Below, in pieces: positions 17,343 to 26,992 of a stretch of 64,000 nucleotides of DNA (position 1 is the first letter of the stretch; every line of letters begins with the position of its first letter). The stretch is from Deltaproteobacteria bacterium (GTDB lineage: Bacteria > Myxococcota_A > UBA9160 > JAJDAL01). The position numbers and the translations under genes are program-made. The stretch covers positions 246,765-310,764 of the forward strand of contig JAJDAL010000006.1 in the NCBI GenBank assembly GCA_029261875.1, given 5' to 3'. The notes under the pieces were generated by a model. The model was not told the origin of the DNA. It did not search any database and was given only the letters and a program-made list of their open reading frames with translations.

Positions 17343-19286
17343 CTATTCGAGGATCCTGCGGTAGACGCCGGACTCGATCATCAAGTCGACGACCTTCCCC
17401 TCGAGCTTTCCGTCGTCCACTTCCATGCGCAGGATGTCGAGGGCGCGTTCCACGGGCACGGATTTCTTGTAAGGGCGGTCGCTGGCCGTAAGCGCATCGA
17501 AGATATCGGCCACCATCATGATCCGGGCTTCCAGGGGAATCGACTCACCCCGCAAACCGCGGGGATAGCCCGAACCGTTCATGCGTTCGTGGTGGGTGTA
17601 GGCGATCTCGGAAACCTGCTTCAGGTCTTCGGTCCAGGGAATCTGACGCAGGAATTGGTGGGTGAAGGAGACGTGGGATTCGATCTCCTTGCGCTCGTCG
17701 GGATCGAGGCTGCCGCGCGGAATCTTCACGAAGTGCAATTCTTCGGGAGTGAGATACGGGATCTCTTCCCCGAACGAATCCCGGTAACCGGTGGCCGCGA
17801 TCTCATCCAGGATGCCCGCCTGCTCCTCGGCGAGCACGCGCGGGATGTTGGCCTCGCGAATCGCTTGTTCGAAGCGATCGACGCGTTGTCGCTCCAATTC
17901 GAATTCCGCGTCCAGGCGTTTTACGAAGGCATCGTATTCATCGACGCCGTGCTCGAGAAGATACTCGGCGCGCTGTTTTTCGAACTGGCCCTGCACGACC
18001 GCGCGAATCAAACGGAAGCGATCCCCCACGCCGCGGTCGAGCAGCGGCGGAAGTTTATTGGCTTTGACGAGGACCTCTTCGCGAACCCCGACCTTGCCGA
18101 AATCGTGGAGCAACGCCGCGAAGCGCAATTGCCGCATGCGCTGGTAGGGGAAACGCTCCTCCGCATAGACACCCGCCTGGAGGCCGTCCACGACTTCCGC
18201 CAGATCGCAGGTCAACTGGGCCACGCGGAAGGAATGGCCCGAGGTGGTGGGATCGCGTTGCTCGATGGCGGTCACCGCCGCCGTCACCAGGCCTTCGAAC
18301 AAACGCTCGATGGCACCGTGCAAGCGACTGTTTTCGATACAGATGGCCGCCTGGCCCGCCAGCGACTGCACGATGCGAACATCGTGGGTCACATACGGAC
18401 GCACGTGGACTTCGACACTGCGCTCGTCGATCAGGGTTGCGAACGGATCGCGCTTGGGATTGACGAGTTGGACCACACCCACCAGATCGCCCCGCGGATC
18501 CCGCAGGGGAACCATCAACATGGATTTGGCGCGGTAGCCGTACTCTCGATCGAAACTCGGATTGAAGGAGTAAGGCGCGTCCTCGGGGATCTGGTAGGCG
18601 TCGTCGATGACGAGCGGCTTGGTCTGAAGCGCCGCGTGGCCCGCGATGCTGCTCGAATCCACCGGAAGCCGAAAACTCGGCTGTTCAACCTGAGGCAAGG
18701 AGTCGTTCTGCATCAATCGGAAATGCAGGAACTCCGCGCCGCTCGAATCGATCTCCGCGAGATAGAGGCTCCCCGCATCACTGCCGGTGATTCTTCGCGC
18801 TTCGCGCAAAATCATCGGCAACAACACGTCGAGGTCGCGCACGCGCATGAGCGCGATGCCGACACTGGAAAGCTCGTGCAGATCGAGCGCGCTTTGCTCG
18901 AGATCCAATTCCACCCGTTGCTGGGCGAGAAGCGTCACGGCGTGAATGCCCGCGGCGCGCAACACACCCAGGCGCTGTTCTTCGTCGGCCGCTTCGGGAA
19001 GTTCCACGAACAGGCAATCGGCCTTCTCCGACACCACGCGCGCGAGCCCCGAGGCCGCCACGACCACCAGCGCGTGAGGCAAGGCGCGCAGATCCGATTC
19101 CGGCACCGAGGCCAGCCGGTCGCCGAGAATCAGGACGCTGGGCACCTGGATGCCCATGGGGATCTCCGACAAGTCGGAGATCTCGAAAACATGGGTTTCA
19201 GCCGCCAGTCTTTCGGGCAGGACATCCGCTTCGCCCTGCTGGACGAAGAAGCGGAGCTGACTTCGATCGAGATTGGAAGACCTCAC
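17343..19286 (-). CDS. GAF/HD-GYP domain protein
   Basis: This 647-residue protein probably hydrolyses or senses cyclic dinucleotides. Residues 1-130 look like a degenerate receiver-like region. A GAF sensor domain covers about 140-320. The HD-GYP part begins with HSFRV (His351), then HDFGKVG (394-400), His538, HHERMNGSGYP (565-575) and Asp594 in ADIFDALT. All metal ligands and the GYP signature are present, so activity is expected. Between HDFGK and His538 there are about 140 residues where canonical domains have about 30, so there is a roughly 110-residue charged, probably helical insertion. It overlaps nothing and ends 9 bases after the convergent aminotransferase. Confidence 0.85.
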   Translation of the reverse strand: MRSSNLDRSQLRFFVQQGEADVLPERLAAETHVFEISDLSEIPMGIQVPSVLILGDRLASVPESDLRALPHALVVVAASGLARVVSEKADCLFVELPEAADEEQRLGVLRAAGIHAVTLLAQQRVELDLEQSALDLHELSSVGIALMRVRDLDVLLPMILREARRITGSDAGSLYLAEIDSSGAEFLHFRLMQNDSLPQVEQPSFRLPVDSSSIAGHAALQTKPLVIDDAYQIPEDAPYSFNPSFDREYGYRAKSMLMVPLRDPRGDLVGVVQLVNPKRDPFATLIDERSVEVHVRPYVTHDVRIVQSLAGQAAICIENSRLHGAIERLFEGLVTAAVTAIEQRDPTTSGHSFRVAQLTCDLAEVVDGLQAGVYAEERFPYQRMRQLRFAALLHDFGKVGVREEVLVKANKLPPLLDRGVGDRFRLIRAVVQGQFEKQRAEYLLEHGVDEYDAFVKRLDAEFELERQRVDRFEQAIREANIPRVLAEEQAGILDEIAATGYRDSFGEEIPYLTPEELHFVKIPRGSLDPDERKEIESHVSFTHQFLRQIPWTEDLKQVSEIAYTHHERMNGSGYPRGLRGESIPLEARIMMVADIFDALTASDRPYKKSVPVERALDILRMEVDDGKLEGKVVDLMIESGVYRRILE

Positions 19287-19330
19287 GCGCGTCTTATCGG
19301 CCCGCAGAGTCCAGGGGGAGAGACCGGGCT

Positions 19331-20098
19331 TTACCCCATCCAGGCCCCGTTGTTTGGATCGAGTGCTTGTCCGGTGAACCCGCGACCTTCGGAAGAAAGC
19401 AAGAACGCCACCAAACCGGCGATTTCCTCGGGTTCACTCATGCGCGCCAGGGGTACGGCTTGCAGGGCACCCTGCTTGGCCTCCTCGAAGCTCTCACCGG
19501 TTGCGTCGGCGATCCCCTGCATGCCTTCGCGGGCCATTTCCGTGTCCACCCAGCCGGGGCAGATCGAATTGACGAGCACATTGCGCTGCGCCCACTCGAG
19601 GGCCAGCGCGCGCGTCATGCCGAGCAATCCCGCCTTGGACGCGCAATAGGCGGTGTAGCCGGGCACGCCGAAGCGGGCCAGGCAAGAAGAGATCAGAATG
19701 GCGTGGCGCAAGCCCGGTCCCGGGGCCTGGTGGGCCTCGAAGGCGCGAATGCTGTGATAGGTACCGTCCAGATTCGTGCGTACCACCTCGTCCCAACGAT
19801 CTTCCGGACCCGCTTCATTGCCGCCACCGATTCCCGCATTCGCGATCAAGGCGTGGATCGGACCCAGGGTGTGGGCCGCCTGCTCGAACGCGCGCATCTG
19901 GTCGCTCGCGTCGCGAACATCCGCACACAGAATCAGCGTTTCCGCGCGCGCCTCCGCCGCCACCTTCTCGAGGGTCGAGCGCGTCCGCCCCAGCAGAGCG
20001 ACCTTGGCGCCGCCGCGCGACAATCGCAGCGCGATCGCGCGACCGATTCCCGTTCCGGCGCCCGTCACCAATGCGACGCGTCCTTCGAGATCAGACAT
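19331..20098 (-). CDS. Short-chain dehydrogenase/reductase (SDR)
   Basis: This 255-residue classical SDR oxidises or reduces an alcohol/ketone with NAD(P). Seen are the cofactor loop TGAGTGIG (12-19), ANAGIGG, and the catalytic Ser with Y-x3-K in YTAYCASK. The CPGWVDTEM stretch is typical. Arg38 region GRTR at the end of beta-2 suggests NADPH preference (inference). The ATG overlaps the end of the DinG gene by 8 bases, so it belongs to the operon with the helicase and ThDP enzyme. The substrate is not evident; 3-oxoacyl-type reductases look similar. Confidence 0.85.
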   Translation of the reverse strand: MSDLEGRVALVTGAGTGIGRAIALRLSRGGAKVALLGRTRSTLEKVAAEARAETLILCADVRDASDQMRAFEQAAHTLGPIHALIANAGIGGGNEAGPEDRWDEVVRTNLDGTYHSIRAFEAHQAPGPGLRHAILISSCLARFGVPGYTAYCASKAGLLGMTRALALEWAQRNVLVNSICPGWVDTEMAREGMQGIADATGESFEEAKQGALQAVPLARMSEPEEIAGLVAFLLSSEGRGFTGQALDPNNGAWMG

Positions 20099-22898
20099 GG
20101 GTCTTCCCCTCTCGTGCGGCCGGACCGATTCCCAACTCCGCGAGGATGCGCGGGATATCGCGCGCCTCGACCAGTTGGACGCCGGTTCCCGGCGGCGTGG
20201 CGTTGTCGAGTTTCGAAAAGTACGGGCGGTCCGGTCGCCCCTCGACGATGATCGCGATGCCGCGATCTTCTTCGGACCGAATCAAGCGCCCGATCATCTG
20301 CTTCAGATTGAGGATCATCTTTCCCAGCGCGTAACGGCCGAAGACGTCGACTCCCTGTTCGCGCAGGCGCTGTTCGCGACGGCGGCGCAACTCCGTCGGA
20401 ACCTCGAAGGGAAGTTTCTCGATCACCACCGCTTGCAAGTCGTCGCCCGGAATATCGAGCCCCTGCCAGAACTTCCGAGCCCCGAGCAACACCCCGGAAC
20501 CTCCGCGCGCGAAACGCTCGACCAGCGCTGCGGGATCATCCGAAGCCCGGCGGGGTACCAGCACTTCCAAACGTTCCTCGCGCAAGCTGCGCGCCAGGAT
20601 TTCCGCCACATCGTGCATGCGGCGCAAGCTGGTGAACAGCCCGAGGGTTCTTCCCTGGAGTAGCGTCGCGATCTGCGCCACGACCTGGGCCGTGGTCTCC
20701 ACCAAATCCCCACCCCCGCGCAGCGCCAGCACGCGCATGTGGTCTTCGTAGGGGAATGGGCTGGGAAGACTGACCCGGTCCAGACGCGAACGCTCGCGCG
20801 TTTCGATTTCGAGGTTGCCCAACGCCGCGAACGCATCACCGTCCACGAACAGACTCGCGGACACGCCCGCAAAAGACTGGAGTTGTTCCATGAATGCGGT
20901 GTGGAATGCATCCGCGGGCGAAACCGAACGCAACGATAGACGCCAGCGGTCGTAGGGAGGATCGAGGTTCTCGAACGAAGCGACGGCGTCTTCGCCGGCT
21001 CCGGTCAGCGCGTTGCGAAGCGCAGCGGCCGCGGCGATCAGCGCTTCATTGGTCGCCGTGAGAATCTGGGCTTGGGGCTCATCCAAGATTTCGAGGATGG
21101 AATCTTCGATCACGTCCGCCACGGTTTCCATCCGCGCGGCCGCGGATTCGGCGAGTTCCGCCGCCACTTCGAAGGCCGGCCCGGGCGGTTCCGGAACCTG
21201 AACCTCTCCGAATTCGCTCGCTTGCCGGTAAAGTTCCCGTCCGAGGGCGGTCAGGTCCTGTTGAATTCCGCGGCGCCAGGCCGACGCATCGCTGGCAAGC
21301 TCACGGCGCTTCTTGCCCGGCAAGGCTTTGCCTTTTCGTTTGGCTTCCCCCGGGCGCCCGAACACATCGTCCAACCGCTCGAGAACCCCCTCGGGCGATA
21401 CGGTCGTCGCGTAGACCTCGTCCGCGACGTCCGCGAGTTCGTGCACCTCGTCGACGATCACGTGGGAAAACTTCGGGTAGTCGGGCGGCCAGCGCAGCAA
21501 GAGATCGTGGTTCGCGATGATCAAGTGGGCGCGCGCGAGCGCCGCGCGACGCATGCCGAAGGGACAATCGCGCTGGTGGGCGCATTGCTCGCGACTACAG
21601 TGCTCCGCACGCGCCGCCACGGAACGGCGCAAGGCATCGTACAAGGGCGGATAGCGGCGCAGTAACGCGCTCGGCACCGAACCGACTTCGCCGTAGGACC
21701 GCGTGCGCGCGCAGGCGGACAACACCGCGTACGCCATACGGTCTTCCTCGAAGATCCGCGGCGCCATTCCCTCTTCGAGAACGCCCGCCAGGCGTCGCTC
21801 GCACACGTAATTGGCGCGCCCCTTGATGGAAAGTGCGCGCAGCCCCGGATAACCGAGAAAGCGCGCCGCCGCACCGATGTCCTTGGCGAGTAGTTGGTCT
21901 TGCAGGAGCTTCGTACGCGTCGCCACCACCACGGGCTCGGCGGTATTCGATTCGACGCTCTCCACCGCGAAGGGAATCGCGGCAGCGAGGTAGGCGAGGG
22001 ATTTCCCAACCCCGGTCCCGCCTTCGAGGAGCAACACGCGCCCCCGGGTCAGGTTCCGGGCGAAGTGCTGGGCCAGCTCCACCTGTTCTTCGCGCACGCG
22101 ATACCCCGGGAAGTATCGCGCTCCGCGCGCTTCGTCCCGCAATACACTGGCGATCGCGTCCTCGTCGAAGGGAACCGGGCTCTCCCGGGTCTCGCCGATC
22201 TCCACGAACTGCGCCGATTCGTGGCGACTCCCAAACTTCCCCTTGCCCAACAACGCGAGCCACGGGGAGCCGGGGGCGTAGCGCTCGAGGGCCACGCGGG
22301 CAGCCCCGTAGCGGGATTCGTTCGCGGTCGCTCCGCTTCCCACGTGGGAGAGAACGCGGATCGTATCCAGCGCATCTTCCAACGCGCGATGCCCCTCCTC
22401 CTTCCCGAGCAGGGCGCGCGAAAAAGACTCGAGCCGCATATCCGGCGCATCCGGATGGGTGAGTGACAACAGATCCTGAGAGTCGAGGTAGAGCGCCGAC
22501 TCCAGGGATTGCGAAACGAAACGACTGAGGAAGGAGCGTTCGAAGTCCGCGTTGTGGGCGATCAGCGTCCGCCCCGCCAGGCGCGCCTCGATTTCCGGCG
22601 CGATCTCACCCAGCGACGGTGCGTCCGCCACGTCGGCGTCGCCGATGCCGGTGATGCGCTCGATGGCGGGCGGAATCGCCGTGCGGGGGCGCAGCAGCGA
22701 GTGGAGCGTGGTGACGCGCAGATCCGGCGGGTCGAGCAGCACCGCGCCAAATTCGAGGATCTCCGCAGCGGGGTCGTTCGAGAGTCCGGTGGTTTCGAGA
22801 TCGATGACCGCGACGGGTCCGAGAGCCGCAACGAAACGGCCCAGGGACTCTGCATCGAGATCGAATTCGCGCGCGCTGCCTCGCGCCTCGTCGAGCAC
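20091..22898 (-). CDS. dinG: DinG-type helicase with DEDDh exonuclease domain
   Basis: This 935-residue protein joins a DnaQ-like 3'-5' exonuclease to an XPD/DinG superfamily-2 helicase. Exonuclease residues are Asp33 and Glu35 in DLETTG, Asp118, and His170 with Asp175. Helicase motifs include the P-loop EGGTGVGKS (292-300) and DEVH (483-486). Cys366, Cys434, Cys439 and Cys445 match the four [4Fe-4S] ligands of DinG/XPD. The C-terminal QMIGRLIRS motif VI is present. The family unwinds 5'-3' at R-loops and G-quadruplex DNA. The GTG start at 22898 has a GGAG-type site about 14 bases upstream. The fusion is as in Firmicutes-type DinG, but here the Cys cluster is retained. Confidence 0.87.
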   Translation of the reverse strand: MLDEARGSAREFDLDAESLGRFVAALGPVAVIDLETTGLSNDPAAEILEFGAVLLDPPDLRVTTLHSLLRPRTAIPPAIERITGIGDADVADAPSLGEIAPEIEARLAGRTLIAHNADFERSFLSRFVSQSLESALYLDSQDLLSLTHPDAPDMRLESFSRALLGKEEGHRALEDALDTIRVLSHVGSGATANESRYGAARVALERYAPGSPWLALLGKGKFGSRHESAQFVEIGETRESPVPFDEDAIASVLRDEARGARYFPGYRVREEQVELAQHFARNLTRGRVLLLEGGTGVGKSLAYLAAAIPFAVESVESNTAEPVVVATRTKLLQDQLLAKDIGAAARFLGYPGLRALSIKGRANYVCERRLAGVLEEGMAPRIFEEDRMAYAVLSACARTRSYGEVGSVPSALLRRYPPLYDALRRSVAARAEHCSREQCAHQRDCPFGMRRAALARAHLIIANHDLLLRWPPDYPKFSHVIVDEVHELADVADEVYATTVSPEGVLERLDDVFGRPGEAKRKGKALPGKKRRELASDASAWRRGIQQDLTALGRELYRQASEFGEVQVPEPPGPAFEVAAELAESAAARMETVADVIEDSILEILDEPQAQILTATNEALIAAAAALRNALTGAGEDAVASFENLDPPYDRWRLSLRSVSPADAFHTAFMEQLQSFAGVSASLFVDGDAFAALGNLEIETRERSRLDRVSLPSPFPYEDHMRVLALRGGGDLVETTAQVVAQIATLLQGRTLGLFTSLRRMHDVAEILARSLREERLEVLVPRRASDDPAALVERFARGGSGVLLGARKFWQGLDIPGDDLQAVVIEKLPFEVPTELRRRREQRLREQGVDVFGRYALGKMILNLKQMIGRLIRSEEDRGIAIIVEGRPDRPYFSKLDNATPPGTGVQLVEARDIPRILAELGIGPAAREGKTHV

Positions 22899-22914
22899 CG
22901 GACGGCTTTCGCTC

Positions 22915-24561
22915 CTAGACGTAGATACCGCCCTTGTACTGACGATCTTGGCGAATCACAACATTGATGAGTGCCGGTTTTCCGGAAGCCCGCGCACGAT
23001 CGAGAGCCGGCCGAATCTCTTCGGGACTTTCGCAGAACTCCCCGTGGCCCCCCAGGGCCTCGACCACCTTGTCGTAGCGGGTGAAGTTGAGGAGTGTCGC
23101 TTGCAGGCGATCCCAACCGTAGATGGCTCCCTGCGGGCGCATCATCTGTCCCCAGGCGCCATCGTTTCCCACGATGCCGATGATGGGCAGGCCGAAGCGA
23201 ACCGCGGTGTCGAACTCGAAACCGTTCAGTCCGAAAGATCCATCGCCGTAGACGATGACGACGGGCTTATCGGGGTTTGCGAGTTGGGTCGCCAAGGCGA
23301 AGGGCATCCCCACCCCGAGCGTCCCCAAGGGACCCGGGTCCATCCACGCGCCTTCGCGCGCCACCGGCAGAATCTTCGCCGCCGTCGCCACGATGTCGCC
23401 GCCGTCGCCGATCACGATCGGGTCTTCGAGAGTCGCGAGCCAATCGCGAACCTCGCGGCACATGCGTTGGGGATCGATGGGGGTTTCATCGCTGTTGAGC
23501 GCCGCTTCGATCTTCTTCTCGGCCTCGACCTCGATGGCGCGCAACTGGTCGCGCCAGGACGAGAAGTCGAGCTCGAGGCTCTGGTTCTTGATTTCCTCGA
23601 TCAACAGTTCGAAGCTGTTGGCGAGATTCCCCACCAGCGCCACGTCGGTCTGGCGATTCTGCCCGATCAGGGTCGCGTCCATGTCGAGCTGAATGATCTT
23701 CGCGTCCGCGGGAATCGTTTGGCCGAAGCGCATGCGGAAATCGAGCAGGGTTCCCGCCAGAATGATGAGGTCGATTTTCTCGAGGGCGTCCCGGCGCGAG
23801 CGATTCAGAAACTGCGGGGAATCCGGCGGGATGGTCCCGCGCCCCATGCCGTTCGTGTAGCCGGGAATCTTCGTCTCGTTCAGAAACTGGTTGAGCGGCG
23901 CACTCGCCTGGGACCACTTGACGGAAGTCCCGGCCATCAACATGGGGCGTTCGGCGGTCTTCAACAGCTCGACGGCCTCGCGCACTTCCGCGCGATCCGG
24001 CGAAAGTCGCGGGGCTCGAGTACGGATCCGCGGAATCTTCGGCGTCTGCTCCTCGGGAACATCGGCCATGAAGACATCCATGGGAATTTCGAGGTAGGCG
24101 GGCCCGGGAATCCCCGAAACCGCGTGGCGCACCGCGAGTTCGATGTACTCGGGAATGCGGTGGGTCTGGTAGATGGCGTCCGCGTATTTCGTAATCGGCT
24201 TCACGACGCCGATGTGGTCCATTTCCTGAAGCGAACCGCGGCGCAGATTTTCGAAGGGACCCTGGCCACCAATCACCAGGATCGGCGAGTTGGCGCGCCA
24301 GGCGTTGGCGATCCCCGTCACCCCATCGGTGACGCCGGGCCCCGCCGTAATCGCCGCAACGCCGATGCTCCCGGGCCGACAACGCGCCCACGCATCCGCC
24401 GCATGCACGGCCGCCTGCTCGTGGCGAACGTCGACGATGCGAATGCCCTCGTCCACACAACCGTCGTAGAGCGGCATGATATGCCCACCCGACAACGTGA
24501 AAATCACTTCGACGCCAGCTTCCTTGAGAGCCCGCGCCGCCAACTTGCCACCGTGCGGCAT
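22915..24561 (-). CDS. ThDP-dependent enzyme, acetolactate-synthase-like
   Basis: This 548-residue thiamine-diphosphate enzyme has three domains in the acetolactate synthase/oxalyl-CoA decarboxylase order. The activating Glu is in VRHEQAAVHAA. The ThDP motif runs from GDGSFGLNGFEF to GNDGAWG. The small regulatory subunit ilvN is absent and key residues do not let me choose among acetolactate synthase, 2-hydroxyacyl-CoA lyase and related lyases. ATG at 24561 has AGGAAGGA ten bases upstream; an in-frame start at 24603 lies before that site. It leads the operon with dinG (16-base gap) and the SDR. Confidence 0.8.
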   Translation of the reverse strand: MPHGGKLAARALKEAGVEVIFTLSGGHIMPLYDGCVDEGIRIVDVRHEQAAVHAADAWARCRPGSIGVAAITAGPGVTDGVTGIANAWRANSPILVIGGQGPFENLRRGSLQEMDHIGVVKPITKYADAIYQTHRIPEYIELAVRHAVSGIPGPAYLEIPMDVFMADVPEEQTPKIPRIRTRAPRLSPDRAEVREAVELLKTAERPMLMAGTSVKWSQASAPLNQFLNETKIPGYTNGMGRGTIPPDSPQFLNRSRRDALEKIDLIILAGTLLDFRMRFGQTIPADAKIIQLDMDATLIGQNRQTDVALVGNLANSFELLIEEIKNQSLELDFSSWRDQLRAIEVEAEKKIEAALNSDETPIDPQRMCREVRDWLATLEDPIVIGDGGDIVATAAKILPVAREGAWMDPGPLGTLGVGMPFALATQLANPDKPVVIVYGDGSFGLNGFEFDTAVRFGLPIIGIVGNDGAWGQMMRPQGAIYGWDRLQATLLNFTRYDKVVEALGGHGEFCESPEEIRPALDRARASGKPALINVVIRQDRQYKGGIYV

Positions 24562-24700
24562 ATCAAAATTCCTTCCTGAATTCAGGGACTTCGACGGTAC
24601 CACAGCCCCCCGACACGGGGCTACGCCTTCATTTTCTCAACAAATCAGCCGGGTTCGCAGCCCGCGCCGCGACGAGCCACCATTCATGAACCGAGAAAAC

Positions 24701-24871
24701 CGCACGAGGCGGGCTGTAGATTGGTTTCGGGAAGAAAATTAGCGAAGCGGTTCAGAGGTTTGGCTGAGTGCGGAGCGCGAAGCCGAATCTATCGATCTCC
24801 GCACCCCGCGCACAACACGCAAGCACGCGAGCGAGCCATGAGCGAAACCGATCTACAGCCCGCCTCGTGCG
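24701..24871. repeat. Inverted-repeat element A (29-bp arms)
   Basis: Within the 342-base gene-free stretch 24562-24903, arms at 24701-24729 and 24843-24871 are complementary in 28 of 29 positions, around a 113-base interior. Just inside the right arm lies CGAGCCATGAG (24832-24842), and AGCGAAG lies near the left arm (24741-24747). A second hairpin, GTGCGGAG/CTCCGCAC (24768-24775 and 24797-24804), is nested inside. The same inner motifs occur in elements B and C. No open frame with coding character was seen. It could be a mobile miniature element or a structured RNA. Confidence 0.75.
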
Positions 24872-24903
24872 CGTCCTAGCTCGAGACTGAAGAATCTGGA
24901 GTC

Positions 24904-25407
24904 TTAACGACTTACGTCGAAACCAGCCCTACGGTTCCAGCGCCAAGCCGACTCATCATGCCCCTGCACCGCCGGCTGCTCTTCCCCGAAACTCACCACC
25001 GAAAGCCGCGCCGACGGCACCCCAAGCGCGGTCAGATAACGTTTGACCGAGTTCGAGCGCTTCTCACCGAGGGCGAGGTTGTATTCCTCGCTGCCCCGCT
25101 CGTCGCAATGACCCTCGACGGTCACCAACACGCCACTGTCGAGTTCCATCAGGATCTCGGCGTTGCGCTTCAGCGTTCCCTTCGAGTCTTCGCGAATCGT
25201 CCAGCTGTCGAAGTCGAAATAGACGTCCGCCAGTTTCGACTCGATCTCCGGAACCCGGGAGCCCGTGATGGAGCCGCTGCCGGAGCCTTCATAGCCCTCG
25301 CGCATGTCTCCCGAGTCGAGTGTTTCTTCATCCGGGCTGGTGGCACAAGCCATGACGCTGGCCATCAGCACGGCGGTAACGATGTGAGCAAAATTTCGTC
25401 GCTTCAT
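24904..25407 (-). CDS. pal: Peptidoglycan-associated lipoprotein Pal
   Basis: This 167-residue lipoprotein tethers the outer membrane to peptidoglycan as part of the Tol-Pal system. The signal peptide ends in the lipobox VMAC. The OmpA-like domain has VYFDFDSWTI, VTVEGHCDERGSEEYNLALG and the KRSNSVKRYL helix that contact diaminopimelate. A Gly/Ser-rich linker follows the acylated Cys. ATG at 25407 is chosen because GAGGGGAC lies just upstream and the signal peptide begins there. tolB, tolQ, tolR and tolA are not adjacent, unlike in many Proteobacteria. Confidence 0.9.
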   Translation of the reverse strand: MKRRNFAHIVTAVLMASVMACATSPDEETLDSGDMREGYEGSGSGSITGSRVPEIESKLADVYFDFDSWTIREDSKGTLKRNAEILMELDSGVLVTVEGHCDERGSEEYNLALGEKRSNSVKRYLTALGVPSARLSVVSFGEEQPAVQGHDESAWRWNRRAGFDVSR

Positions 25408-25584
25408 GAGTCCCCTCGATCCCTTTGCCCGGAGCAATACGTGGCTGGAGGGACACGTTCGCGCGCTCCGGTAGCGCGTTCGCGGGTGATTGTGAGGATT
25501 CGCGCCCATACGCGCAAGCGGCCACGACGGGTTTTCCCAAACTCGTGACTCCCGGGAGCGTCTGGGCCGTCGCGGCGCCGTGTG

Positions 25585-26367
25585 CTAGCGGCCCCGAAAG
25601 GCCGGGCGCCGCTTCTCGAGAAAGGCGCGTACGCCCTCCCGATAATCCTCGCTGGCGAAGCAGTCGCGAATGCTCTGCGTCATTGCGTCACGATCGCGGG
25701 TATCCGAATCCCGGGCGATCTCGCGCAAGACCCGCTTGGCACTCTGGAGGGTCAGGGGGGCGTTGTCCGCGATCCCCCGGGCGATCTCCTCCACGAAGTC
25801 ATCGAGCTCGGCCTTGGGCTTCACGGCGTTGACGAGCCCCATCGCCAAGGCCTCCTCGGCGCGCAAGCGGCGGGCGGTGAAGAGCACCTCTTTGGCGACC
25901 GAAGACCCCACGACTTCCCGCAGGGCCGCGACGAGTTCGATGCCGTAGCCCAGCCCCAAGCGCGCGGCGGGAATGGCGAGGCGACTGTCGTCGGACGCGT
26001 ATCGGAGATCCGCACACAGGGCGATCGCCATGCCACCGCCGACACAGAAACCGTGGATTGCCGCGATGACGGGCTTTGGACAATCGCGCAGCGCCGCGAA
26101 GGCGCGACTGTTGGTGGCGTCGTAGTCCTGAGCCGTGTCCCCGGTGCGGGTTTCCTCGAATTCCGAGATGTCCGCCCCGGAAACGAAGGCCTCGTCGCCG
26201 GCTCCGCGCAGCAGCACGACCCGGACGTCCGGATCCTCCGCCAGGGACTCGACAGCGCCGGGGATCGCGCGCCACATGTCGATACTGATTGCATTGCGGC
26301 GCTCGGGGTGATCGAAGAGAACCCACCCCAGTGCGCCGTCTTTCTCGACTCGGATTCGTCCCGCCAT
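25585..26367 (-). CDS. Enoyl-CoA hydratase/isomerase-family protein
   Basis: This 260-residue crotonase-fold protein acts on a CoA thioester. The CoA oxyanion-hole region is seen as AFVSGADISEFE and the second as HGFCVGGGMAIALCADLRYA. The catalytic-loop position around 130-140 reads ARLGLGYG without the two Glu typical of bona fide hydratases. It may therefore be an isomerase or another crotonase family member. ATG at 26367 precedes the first strand; the frame is open further upstream but without family character. A hairpin with arms TCTGCC/GGCAGA lies 20-40 bases upstream. Confidence 0.83.
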   Translation of the reverse strand: MAGRIRVEKDGALGWVLFDHPERRNAISIDMWRAIPGAVESLAEDPDVRVVLLRGAGDEAFVSGADISEFEETRTGDTAQDYDATNSRAFAALRDCPKPVIAAIHGFCVGGGMAIALCADLRYASDDSRLAIPAARLGLGYGIELVAALREVVGSSVAKEVLFTARRLRAEEALAMGLVNAVKPKAELDDFVEEIARGIADNAPLTLQSAKRVLREIARDSDTRDRDAMTQSIRDCFASEDYREGVRAFLEKRRPAFRGR

Positions 26368-26458
26368 GGCGGTGGAATCTAGCCGCGATTGGTCTGCCGT
26401 GGGCAGATCTACCGCTTCGAGTTGGAAATTCGGGGGTGGGAGCCCGGCCCGGAGCCTT

Positions 26459-26878
26459 CTACTGGCCGCTGAAGCGGACGGCTTCCAGGGCGGCTTCCTC
26501 GTAGGAGGATAGATCCGGATACCACCAGAGGATCGCACCGTCGGTCGCCAGGGAATGGAGCGCCGACGTGCAGTGTTCGCGCCCGATCGCCTCTTCGATG
26601 GATTGTGCGATGCCGATGGCGTCACTTCCGGGCTCCGCGTCGAGGCGCACCACGTGGCACTCGGAATGTTCGATGGCCAACACGAGGTCGAACACGATGG
26701 CGCGAACGCCTTCGGGCTCGCCCACATCCGCCACGAGCGCGTAACGCACCTCTTCCCAGCCCAACACTTCCTCTCCGCCTTCGGAAACGTGCGCGACACC
26801 GTTCTCCACGATGCGCGGCGCGTGCAGAACGTCTGCGCGATAGACCGAGGGGCCTTTCTGTTGGGCCGAATCCGTCAA
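26459..26878 (-). CDS. Hypothetical protein, start uncertain
   Basis: I do not recognise this protein. The frame stays open to 27007, but sequence that looks conserved begins around the TTG at 26878, giving about 139 residues. It is acidic with alternating beta and helix and no signal peptide. It contains VRYALVADVGEPEGVRAIVF and ends SFEEAALE-like before SGQ. Upstream reading would run into the divergent gamma-glutamyltransferase promoter, which argues against the longer form. An AAGG-type ribosome site lies near 26889. It may be cotranscribed with the crotonase gene. Confidence 0.5.
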   Translation of the reverse strand: MTDSAQQKGPSVYRADVLHAPRIVENGVAHVSEGGEEVLGWEEVRYALVADVGEPEGVRAIVFDLVLAIEHSECHVVRLDAEPGSDAIGIAQSIEEAIGREHCTSALHSLATDGAILWWYPDLSSYEEAALEAVRFSGQ

Positions 26879-26992
26879 TTGCGAGCCTTTCGCGGTGGGT
26901 CCGAATCCTAGATCGGCCGTCCGAAGCGGCCCCTTGAAGCCCCCACACGCCCGGGGCAGCGGAGCGCGCGAAACGCCTGGTAGGATGGGTAG

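Noticed and set aside
16299..19649. Very long open frame on the plus strand
   Set aside because: It is an out-of-frame shadow of the argD-like gene and then antisense to the HD-GYP gene. It is Arg- and Gly-rich with no family motifs, a common effect of high GC.
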